From an uncultured Selenomonas sp. (GTDB lineage Bacteria > Bacillota > Negativicutes > Selenomonadales > Selenomonadaceae), in contig CALIBA010000055.1 of the NCBI GenBank assembly GCA_938045435.1, positions 1-5,459 of the forward strand: a stretch of 5,459 nucleotides of DNA. Reading direction: 5' to 3'. Below are positions 1 through 5,152 of the stretch, piece by piece (position 1 is the first letter of the stretch; each line of letters begins with the position of its first letter). The position numbers were made by a program, and so were the translations under genes. The notes under the pieces were generated by a model that worked only from the letters and a program-made list of their open reading frames with translations, was not told where the DNA came from and did no database searches.

Positions 1-923
1 TGCTGAGCAATCATCATTGTACGCCCCGAAGTATATCCGAGTTTGCGCGCAGCATCCTGTTGCAAAGAACTCGTTGTAAACGGCGGTGCCGCTTTTTTCC
101 TCCGCTCACTGCGCTTGACCTCTTTGATGGAGAATTGCTGCTGCGCAAGATCATCTGTGAGTACTTTGGTTTCCTGTGCACTATGCAGAGATATTTTTTT
201 CCCGCGTACATGTGTCAGCTCTGCAGAAAACGTATGCTTTCCTTTTTTGAGCTTTGCATCAACTGTCCAATATTCCTCTGATTGAAACGCCTCAATCTCA
301 CGTTCGCGGTCACAGATGAGACGCACTGTAACGGACTGCACACGCCCTGCGGAAAGCCCCTTGCGTACCTTGCGCCACAGCAGCGGTGAGAGTTTGTAGC
401 CGACAATGCGATCAAGCATACGACGTGCCTGCTGCGCATCCACCTGCTCCATATGAATGGGGCGCGGATGTCGTACTGCTTCCTCTATTGCAGGTTTCGT
501 GATCTCATGAAAGACAATCCGACAATTCTCCTCTGGATTAATGCCGAGAATAAAGGAAAGATGCCACGCAATCGCCTCTCCTTCACGATCTGGATCACTC
601 GCTAGATAGATTTTATCTGCATCCTTTGCTTCTTTTTTAAGCGCACGAATCAGCTCACCTTTCCCACGAACATTGATGTATTTCGGTGTAAATCCATGCT
701 CTACATCAATACCAAATTGGCTTTTCGGCAAATCCCGCAGATGTCCCATGGAAGCCCGAACGATATAGTTTTTTCCAAGATGGCGTTCAATGGTTTTTGC
801 CTTGGCAGGCGACTCAACGATGACGAGAATTTTCTTCGATGATTTTCTTTCCGTCTTTTTCGTATTTTTCGTTGTTTTGTTTTTTTCTGCTTTTGTCTTT
901 CGCACAGAATTTGTCGTAGCCAA
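1..923 (-). CDS. topA: DNA topoisomerase I (type IA), N-terminal part, runs off left edge
   Basis: This enzyme relaxes negatively supercoiled DNA by cutting and rejoining one strand. The window holds the first 307 codons of a protein that is usually about 700 residues long. After a lysine/threonine-rich tail (about residues 1-30), the TOPRIM domain begins at KKILVIVESPAKAKTIE. Its expected catalytic Glu is E37, and the acidic triad D110, D112, E114 lies in SDPDREGEAIAWH. Further family motifs are QQARRMLDRIVGYKLSPLLW, SAGRVQS (191-197) and PPFTTSSLQQ (280-289). The sequence stops at TMMIAQ, a short distance before the expected active-site tyrosine motif, so that residue lies outside the window. 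The start is a TTG at 921-923, 4 nt after the dprA stop, with AAAGGA just upstream inside dprA; no ATG occurs before the TOPRIM motif. The tight spacing implies co-transcription and probably translational coupling with dprA. The identification is secure; the exact start is slightly less so. Confidence 0.96.
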   Translation of the reverse strand, partial: MATTNSVRKTKAEKNKTTKNTKKTERKSSKKILVIVESPAKAKTIERHLGKNYIVRASMGHLRDLPKSQFGIDVEHGFTPKYINVRGKGELIRALKKEAKDADKIYLASDPDREGEAIAWHLSFILGINPEENCRIVFHEITKPAIEEAVRHPRPIHMEQVDAQQARRMLDRIVGYKLSPLLWRKVRKGLSAGRVQSVTVRLICDREREIEAFQSEEYWTVDAKLKKGKHTFSAELTHVRGKKISLHSAQETKVLTDDLAQQQFSIKEVKRSERRKKAAPPFTTSSLQQDAARKLGYTSGRTMMIAQ

Positions 924-927
924 TCCG

Positions 928-2019
928 TCAGTTCCTTTCAACACGCCGATAGGCATGCATATCATTTTCTATCACGAGCCCTTTTATCTGCATTTGAAGC
1001 AAAAGTAAGGGGAGCTGAGCCGTTATAGCATCGGGGAGGCTGTCTAGGATTTCATCGACCGTGAGCGGATGATTCACAGAAAGCACTTGATAAACATGTT
1101 CTTCCTCTGGCGTCAGACGTTCCTGCGATGACTGCGGCGGGGGCGCAGCAAGACGCATCTCCTCTAAAATTTCTCGCGGGTGCTCCACAAGCCGTGCACC
1201 CGCACGAATCAGATTATGACAGCCACTGCTCTGAGGCGCATAAATACTGCCTGGGATCGCAAAGATTTCCCGCCCCTCGTTCAGTGCCATTTTTGCTGTA
1301 ATAAGAGATCCGCTGCGCTGTGCAGCCTCAACAACGAGAACCCCCTCAGAAAGGCCGCTGATGATACGATTGCGTGCAGGAAAAAACGCAGGAAGCGGCT
1401 TTGTCCCAGGAGCATACTCTGAAAGAACCGCTCCACCGTTTTCGATGATCTGTGTAAGCAGGCGACGGTTCTCCGAAGGATAAACAATATCTACGCCACA
1501 TCCAAGAACAGCAACAGTGCGCCCCTTGCGCAAAGAGCCACGATGTGCGCATGTATCAATACCACGCGCTGCACCACTAACTACGGTGACACCCGCACCT
1601 GCAAGGGCTCCTGCAAACTCCATCGCGACGCCTTCCCCATAGGCAGTGAATTTACGCGCACCGACAATACCGATGCGGCGTGCATGTGGGACAATGGTGC
1701 CACGATAGTACAGTACCATTGGCGGGTCAAAAATCTCACGCAAAAGCGTCGGGTAGAGATCATCTGTGCGCGTCAACAATGCGATGCCAGAGCGTTGGCA
1801 ATCCTCCTGTATTTGCTCCGGAAGATGCGGATGCGTCCGTATATGCCGCGATAATTCCTCTGCTGCAGGGAGTGGCAATGCCCCTGTCTGATATAATTCT
1901 CCTGCGGACATCTTCCAAATCTGTGCTGCTGAGGAAACTGCGGCACAGAGTCGTGCAAGCCGTACACTCCCTAGATAACGGCATGGAAGAAGCGCCGCTA
2001 AATACCATCGATCTGACAT
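928..2019 (-). CDS. dprA: DNA-processing protein DprA
   Basis: DprA (Smf) binds incoming single-stranded DNA in the cytoplasm and loads RecA onto it during natural transformation; it is also widespread in bacteria not known to be competent. The 363-residue product has full family length. An N-terminal helical region (about 1-75) precedes the Rossmann-like DprA core (about 80-285), seen as GIVGAR (117-122), SGAARGID (148-155), VLGCGVDIVYP (171-181), FPARNRIISGLS (213-224), the EAAQRSGSLITA segment (231-242) and IPGS (255-258). Residues about 300-360 look like the C-terminal winged-helix (DML1-like) domain. The ATG at 2017-2019 gives the usual start for the family. The best Shine-Dalgarno, GGAGG at 2035-2039, lies 15 nt upstream, which is long; the weaker AGAGA nearer the ATG may be used instead. 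It is followed after 4 nt by topA, a pairing common in Bacillota. Confidence 0.96.
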   Translation of the reverse strand: MSDRWYLAALLPCRYLGSVRLARLCAAVSSAAQIWKMSAGELYQTGALPLPAAEELSRHIRTHPHLPEQIQEDCQRSGIALLTRTDDLYPTLLREIFDPPMVLYYRGTIVPHARRIGIVGARKFTAYGEGVAMEFAGALAGAGVTVVSGAARGIDTCAHRGSLRKGRTVAVLGCGVDIVYPSENRRLLTQIIENGGAVLSEYAPGTKPLPAFFPARNRIISGLSEGVLVVEAAQRSGSLITAKMALNEGREIFAIPGSIYAPQSSGCHNLIRAGARLVEHPREILEEMRLAAPPPQSSQERLTPEEEHVYQVLSVNHPLTVDEILDSLPDAITAQLPLLLLQMQIKGLVIENDMHAYRRVERN

Positions 2020-2034
2020 TTTTTCTCTGCACGA

Positions 2035-2057
2035 CCTCCATCTTAACGAAATTTATA
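2035..2057 (-). promoter_or_regulatory. Candidate -10 element and distant Shine-Dalgarno for dprA
   Basis: On the minus strand, TATAAA at 2052-2057 could act as a -10 element for dprA-topA, and GGAGG lies at 2035-2039. I see no good -35 hexamer 16-18 nt upstream of it; that position falls in the AT-rich inverted repeat. The promoter call is therefore weak and may depend on an activator, or dprA may be read from further upstream. Confidence 0.3.
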
Positions 2058-2100
2058 CAAGAATGCAATAAAAAGGATCTATTTTTATTGATTCTTAACG
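2041..2100. repeat. 8-bp direct repeat flanking the inverted repeat
   Basis: TCTTAACG occurs in the same orientation at 2041-2048 and 2093-2100 on the plus strand, bracketing the AT-rich inverted repeat. The copies could be a duplicated regulator site, the footprint of a small insertion, or coincidence. Confidence 0.4.
2059..2096. repeat. AT-rich inverted repeat between the small ORF and dprA
   Basis: Plus-strand arms at 2059-2074 and 2082-2096 are complementary over 15 pairs with one bulged base, around a 7-nt loop (GGATCTA). The stem is mostly A/T and is not followed by a clean T-run, so it is a poor rho-independent terminator on either strand. It overlaps the stop codon of the small ORF and sits just upstream of the candidate dprA -10 element. 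It could be an operator, an mRNA-end hairpin or chance AT-rich symmetry. Confidence 0.5.
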
Positions 2101-2172
2101 CGGAAATAATTTATCACCAACTGCGTAATAGGCCATAAAAAAAATAAGAACCAAAAGAAACAAATCTTCCAC
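2095..2172 (-). CDS. Hypothetical 25-residue single-pass membrane peptide
   Basis: The frame starts with GTG at 2170-2172 and stops at TAA at 2095-2097. A strong ribosome binding site, AGGAG at 2181-2185, sits at the ideal distance of 8 nt. The peptide opens with MEDLF, continues as a hydrophobic stretch (LLVLIFFMAYYAV) long enough to span a membrane, and ends with the charged tail GDKLFPR. The acidic N-terminus and basic C-terminal tail predict the N-terminus outside and the C-terminus in the cytoplasm by the positive-inside rule. I do not recognise the family. It lies between the hydrolase terminator hairpin and dprA, on the same strand as both. No clear promoter of its own is visible, so expression may depend on readthrough of that hairpin. 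The good Shine-Dalgarno and coherent topology argue for a real gene; the short length and lack of homology evidence argue for caution. Confidence 0.5.
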   Translation of the reverse strand: MEDLFLLVLIFFMAYYAVGDKLFPR

Positions 2173-2188
2173 TGTACTTTCTCCTATG

Positions 2189-2213
2189 AAAAAAGAGGGG
2201 CAAAGCCCCCCTC
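2189..2213 (-). terminator. Rho-independent terminator after the NlpC/P60 gene
   Basis: On the minus strand GAGGGG (2208-2213) pairs with CCCCTC (2195-2200) around a short loop, and six T follow at 2189-2194. It starts 13 nt past the hydrolase stop codon, as expected for its terminator. A one-register slip that pairs GGGGC with GCCCC around TTT is also possible. Because a Shine-Dalgarno for a tiny ORF begins only a few bases beyond the T-run, the hairpin could also act as an attenuator. Confidence 0.85.
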
Positions 2214-2226
2214 ATGTGTTTTAGAA

Positions 2227-2889
2227 TCACAAAACACGACGTGCACCGATATAACAAGCGCCCCAATAGCTGCTATGCAGACTATCAATGACAACCCCAC
2301 GGCTGGAAGAAGCGTTGATGAACTTCCCATTGCCTAGGTAGATGCCCACATGCGACGGACCATATTCATAGGTCGAGAAGAATACGAGGTCGCCAGGCAC
2401 CATTTCTGCAGACGAAATAGGATAGCCATAGTCATACTGTGCATCTGCTGTACGCGGCAAGTAAATGCCCGCATTCGCAAAGACGTATCGTACATAGCCG
2501 GAGCAATCAAACCCTGCGGGCGTCGTTCCACCGAAATAGTACGGAACACCAATATACTGCATGGATTCAGCAATGATCCTCCGTGCGATCGAATTCGAAC
2601 CACGGCTGACTTGCGGCATCGTTTTGCCTAGAAGTGCTTCATACGTCGATGGCCCCACCATCCCGTCTACAGCAAGCCCCTGTGCTGCCTGAAAATCCTT
2701 GACGGCCTCTGCTGTTGCCGGACCAAAATCCCCATCTGCAACAACGTCATACCCAAAACTAGAAAGCTGCCCTTGAATCTCAGCAACATCTGTTCCTTGA
2801 TCTCCGAGCTGAAAAGACTCGGCACTTGCAACAGACGCAGAGCAAAACAGCATCATAGACAGCGCAAGGGCTTTAATTTTCTTTCGCAA
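2227..2889 (-). CDS. Secreted peptidoglycan hydrolase: PG-binding domain plus NlpC/P60
   Basis: This is a predicted cell-wall peptidase; NlpC/P60 enzymes cleave peptide stems of peptidoglycan, usually at D-Glu-diaminopimelate or cross-link bonds. The 220-residue product begins with a Sec signal peptide (RKKIK, then a hydrophobic core, likely cut after ASA at residue 23). A PG_binding_1 repeat follows at about 27-88, with the typical DGDFGPAT and VDGMVGPST turns. The NlpC/P60 domain covers about 100-220, with catalytic Cys129 in DCSGYV, His180 in SHVGIYLG, and Asn192 (FINASSS) at the third, polar position, where many members have His. The start is assigned to TTG at 2887-2889, because GGAAGGAAG at 2897-2905 is correctly spaced for it; upstream GTG 2913 and ATG 2907 have no binding site and would put that site inside the gene. 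The preceding cysteine in the signal peptide lacks a lipobox, so a soluble secreted protein is more likely than a lipoprotein. Exact bond specificity cannot be read from sequence. Confidence 0.93.
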   Translation of the reverse strand: MRKKIKALALSMMLFCSASVASAESFQLGDQGTDVAEIQGQLSSFGYDVVADGDFGPATAEAVKDFQAAQGLAVDGMVGPSTYEALLGKTMPQVSRGSNSIARRIIAESMQYIGVPYYFGGTTPAGFDCSGYVRYVFANAGIYLPRTADAQYDYGYPISSAEMVPGDLVFFSTYEYGPSHVGIYLGNGKFINASSSRGVVIDSLHSSYWGACYIGARRVL

Positions 2890-2896
2890 GCAAACA

Positions 2897-2905
2897 CTTC
2901 CTTCC
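2897..2905 (-). promoter_or_regulatory. Ribosome binding site that selects the TTG start of the NlpC/P60 gene
   Basis: GGAAGGAAG on the minus strand ends 7 nt before TTG at 2887-2889. The alternative starts at 2913 (GTG) and 2907 (ATG) have no comparable purine-rich sequence upstream. The TTG start also yields a signal peptide of normal shape, beginning directly with RKK. Confidence 0.7.
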
Positions 2906-2950
2906 ATACGCACGAAATTTACATTTCATAATAGACAAAATGACATTGGC

Positions 2951-3320
2951 TACGAGAAACCAGTAAGCCGAGTTCTGTTCCGCCAAAGCGGCGGCGACAA
3001 TCATTTATCTGGGCCGACGATTGCTCGGCGGCTCAAGCGACGCTACCCGGAAGGATGACGGGCCATCTTATCCCTTCCCTATTTGGTCTTGCTCCGTGTG
3101 GGGTTTACCCAAGCCAGTCAGTCACCTGAACTGCTGGTGCGCTCTTACCGCACCTTTCCACCCTTACCGGCAGTACCGGCGGTTTAAATTTCTATGGCAC
3201 TATCCCTAAGGTCACCCTCGCTGAACGTTATCCAGCACACTGCCCTGTGGAGCTCGGACTTTCCTCATCTGCATACCACGGGGATATACAGACGCGATTG
3301 TCTTGGTTTCTCATACCAAT
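2951..3320 (-). ncRNA. rnpB: RNase P RNA (catalytic RNA subunit)
   Basis: This is the ribozyme that matures the 5' ends of tRNAs, working with the RnpA protein. Conserved cores appear in order on the minus strand: GAGGAAAGTCCG (3255-3266), a P13/14-like hairpin GGTGCGGTAAGAGCGCACC (3136-3154), GGGTAAACCCC with the GGU motif that contacts tRNA CCA ends (3100-3110), AGCAAGACCAAATAGG (3078-3093) and the 3' signature ACAGAACTCGGCTTA (2964-2978). The ends are set by helix P1, where 3304-3315 pairs with 2951-2962 over 12 bp, and by P2, GACAATC (3296-3302) with GATTGTC (2996-3002). The length of about 370 nt is normal. It looks like the ancestral A type, but I have not folded it fully. No obvious intrinsic terminator follows the 3' end before the hydrolase gene. 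Confidence 0.97.
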
Positions 3321-3327
3321 GTAATGA

Positions 3328-3357
3328 ATTATACCACAGAGAGTCAATTGGTGTCAA
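3328..3357 (-). promoter_or_regulatory. Strong sigma-70-type promoter of rnpB
   Basis: TTGACA (3352-3357) and TATAAT (3328-3333) are both perfect consensus hexamers, 18 nt apart, and a TGG before TATAAT gives an extended -10. The expected start site near 3320 agrees with the 5' strand of helix P1 beginning at 3315. The spacer also contains a second -35-like TTGACT. Confidence 0.93.
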
Positions 3358-3462
3358 AAGTTTTTTAGGGCTTATGTCATAAAGGAAGATTCAGATATTT
3401 AAGGAATCACTGATAATATGTACACTATAAATTGATTTGTTATTTTTTTCATATCTTCCTTT
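3358..3462. other. Intergenic gap between pyrD and the rnpB promoter
   Basis: This AT-rich gap has no convincing gene and no GC-rich terminator for the pyrimidine operon. It holds a 10-bp inverted repeat: AAAGGAAGAT at 3381-3390 and its complement at 3453-3462, the latter abutting the pyrD stop. Inside lie a small GATTC/GAATC hairpin (3388-3392 with 3404-3408) and an 11-bp palindrome TTATGTCATAA (3372-3382). These could form a weak transcript-end structure, but none matches a known operator that I recognise. Confidence 0.4.
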
Positions 3463-4395
3463 TTATAATGCCTTCCCAATGATTTCCTGTATGTGTGAAA
3501 GCCCACGTGTTTGCACATATTGTTCAAGTCCATCACAAATTTTCATGGTAACACATGGATCCGAAAAATTTGCTGTACCGACAGCAACAGCAGATGCTCC
3601 TGCGAGGAAAAATTCCACAGCATCCTCCCATGAGGAAATCCCTCCCATTCCAATAATAGGAATGTGAACAGCCTGTGCTACCTCCCAGACCATGCGCACC
3701 GCGATCGGTCTGATTGCAGGTCCTGAAAGGCCCCCCGTCTGGTTGCCGAGAATGGGACGCCAACGATGGATATCGATCTGCATACCGGTTAGTGTATTGA
3801 TGAGGGATATGGCATCTGCTCCCGCATCTTCAACAGCAAGAGCCATCTCCCGAATACTGGTTACATTTGGAGAAAGTTTTGCAATGATTGGCTTCTTTGT
3901 CTTACAGCGGACGGTACGAACCACAGATGCGGCTGCATGTGGATCGGTGCCAAAAACAATGCCACCGTCTTTGACATTCGGACAGGAGATGTTCAGCTCG
4001 ACTGCCGCAATATCCGGGACATCGAGGTACTTTGCAAGGAGGCCATACTCTTCTACAGTACTGCCGGATATATTGATAATGATGTTCATGCCATATTGCC
4101 TGATGCGTGGCAGAATCTCTGTCAAAAAGGTATCCACGCCTGGGTTTTCGAGGCCGATACAATTGAGCATACCCTGTGGAGTTTCCGCAACACGGATACC
4201 ATCATTCCCGCGTCGGTTGTGCAGCGTTGTTCCCTTAACCATGACACCGCCAAGACGTGCAAGATTGACAAAATCTGCATATTCCTCTCCGAACCCAAAA
4301 GTTCCAGAAGCAGCAAGTACGGGCGTAGCCATATGGATGCCAGCAATGCAGGTATGGAGGCATGCATCCTGCATTCTATTCTCATCATGCTTCAT
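3463..4395 (-). CDS. pyrD: Dihydroorotate dehydrogenase B (NAD+), catalytic subunit PyrD
   Basis: This FMN enzyme oxidises dihydroorotate to orotate, the fourth step of UMP synthesis, and passes electrons to PyrK. The 310-residue product has class 1B length. Visible motifs are ASGTFGFGEEY (29-39), KGTTL with NRRGN (54-64), the NCIGLENPG loop (78-86), NISCPNVK (135-142) with Cys138 as the catalytic base (cysteine is the class 1 choice; class 2 uses serine), KLSPNV (173-178), NTLTGM (200-205), GGLSGPA (221-227) and the phosphate-binding IGMGGI and AVGTANF strands near the end. The start is ATG at 4393-4395, with GAGAGG at 4402-4407, 6 nt upstream; the ATG at 4372-4374 (303 residues) is the alternative. 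A longer upstream frame exists but has no family similarity and lies inside pyrK. It overlaps the pyrK end by 11 nt, implying coupled translation of the two partners. Confidence 0.97.
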   Translation of the reverse strand: MKHDENRMQDACLHTCIAGIHMATPVLAASGTFGFGEEYADFVNLARLGGVMVKGTTLHNRRGNDGIRVAETPQGMLNCIGLENPGVDTFLTEILPRIRQYGMNIIINISGSTVEEYGLLAKYLDVPDIAAVELNISCPNVKDGGIVFGTDPHAAASVVRTVRCKTKKPIIAKLSPNVTSIREMALAVEDAGADAISLINTLTGMQIDIHRWRPILGNQTGGLSGPAIRPIAVRMVWEVAQAVHIPIIGMGGISSWEDAVEFFLAGASAVAVGTANFSDPCVTMKICDGLEQYVQTRGLSHIQEIIGKAL

Positions 4396-5152
4396 AGTAT
4401 ACCTCTCTGCCGGAAAATACGGGACCGTCCTTACAAACTTTGCGCCGTCCAGACCGTGTATCAATAGAACAGGAAAGACAGGCACCAAGGCCGCATGCCA
4501 TACGCCGTTCCAATGATACCTCACAGGGCAAATCATATTCCTCTGCTATGGCAGCAACCCGCTCCATCATGATGGGAGGACCACAGACAGCGATACCATC
4601 ATAGTTTTCACTTGCAAGAAGATATGGCAGGACGGACGTGACAACCCCCTTCGATCCATAAGAACCGTCATCTGTCGTGATAAACAGATCATGTACATAG
4701 GGAGCATAGAGCGTTTCCCAAAAAAGTTCTGCTCTATTACGCCCGCCCATAAGTACATCAACTGATCCCGCACGTTCCACTGCAAAAAACAATAGTGGCG
4801 TAAGTCCCATTCCCCCTCCAACAAGCAGCGGATGGTGCATCGCTGTGTGAAACCCATGCCCAAGAGGCCCCAACACAGAGAGCTGCTCTCCTTTTTTCTG
4901 CATGGCAAGAAACATTGTTCCTTGACCAACTGTACGATAAATGAGACGAATCCATCCATCCGAACGAGAAACTTTGGCGATGCCGAGTGGACGCCGCAGA
5001 AGGTTCTCTTTCGGCACGGCAACCTCCACAAATTGCCCGGGCATTGCGCTCTTTGCAATGTTTGGCGCATGCAGGGTCAGAATATAAACACCATGAATCG
5101 GGCTTTGCTGCTCTATAATGCGTGCGTCTTCTATGTATTTAGGCAAGGTCAT
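4385..5152 (-). CDS. pyrK: Dihydroorotate dehydrogenase B, electron transfer subunit PyrK
   Basis: PyrK carries FAD and a [2Fe-2S] cluster and moves electrons from the PyrD FMN to NAD+ in a PyrD2-PyrK2 complex. The 255-residue product has family length. An N-terminal ferredoxin-reductase-type FAD domain shows RRPLGIAKV (53-61), then a nucleotide-binding domain shows VGGGMGLTPLL (111-121) and CGPPIMM (190-196). The C-terminal cluster site has Cys220, Cys225, Cys228 and Cys240 in the pattern C-x4-C-x2-C-x11-C, ending with KDGPVF. All four ligands are intact. The start is taken as ATG at 5150-5152, directly after a run of seven G that is also carB coding sequence; TTG at 5144-5146 is better spaced from that G-run and would shorten the protein by two residues. 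It overlaps carB by 14 nt and pyrD by 11 nt, so all three are one transcription unit. Confidence 0.97.
   Translation of the reverse strand: MTLPKYIEDARIIEQQSPIHGVYILTLHAPNIAKSAMPGQFVEVAVPKENLLRRPLGIAKVSRSDGWIRLIYRTVGQGTMFLAMQKKGEQLSVLGPLGHGFHTAMHHPLLVGGGMGLTPLLFFAVERAGSVDVLMGGRNRAELFWETLYAPYVHDLFITTDDGSYGSKGVVTSVLPYLLASENYDGIAVCGPPIMMERVAAIAEEYDLPCEVSLERRMACGLGACLSCSIDTRSGRRKVCKDGPVFSGREVYYEA
4402..4407 (-). promoter_or_regulatory. Ribosome binding site deciding the pyrD start
   Basis: GAGAGG on the minus strand, inside the 3' end of pyrK, sits 6 nt before ATG 4393-4395. The next in-frame ATG (4372-4374) has only a weak GAGAA upstream, so the longer 310-residue product is preferred. Confidence 0.6.

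Noticed and set aside
1680..2138. Plus-strand open frame of 152 codons across the 5' end of dprA
   Set aside because: It is antisense to the clear dprA coding sequence and no conserved motif is visible.
2112..2213. Overlapping 33-codon frame beginning with an ATG in the terminator hairpin
   Set aside because: It has no ribosome binding site, starts inside the hairpin and encodes a basic mixed sequence. The GTG frame next to AGGAG is far better supported.
3372..3382. Palindrome TTATGTCATAA as a regulator site
   Set aside because: Eleven base pairs of AT-rich symmetry are expected by chance at this length, and I cannot match it to a known operator. It is mentioned only in the intergenic entry.
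2941..3382. Short plus-strand open frames in the rnpB region
   Set aside because: These frames lie in the complement of a structured RNA gene and have no protein-like features.
3692..4516. Long plus-strand open frame (274 codons) across pyrD
   Set aside because: It is antisense to pyrD, which has all its family motifs. The translation is low in recognisable domains and has the composition of a shadow frame.
4396..4536. N-terminal extension of 47 residues on PyrD
   Set aside because: The extra segment lies wholly in pyrK and has no family similarity; a well-spaced ribosome binding site supports ATG 4395.
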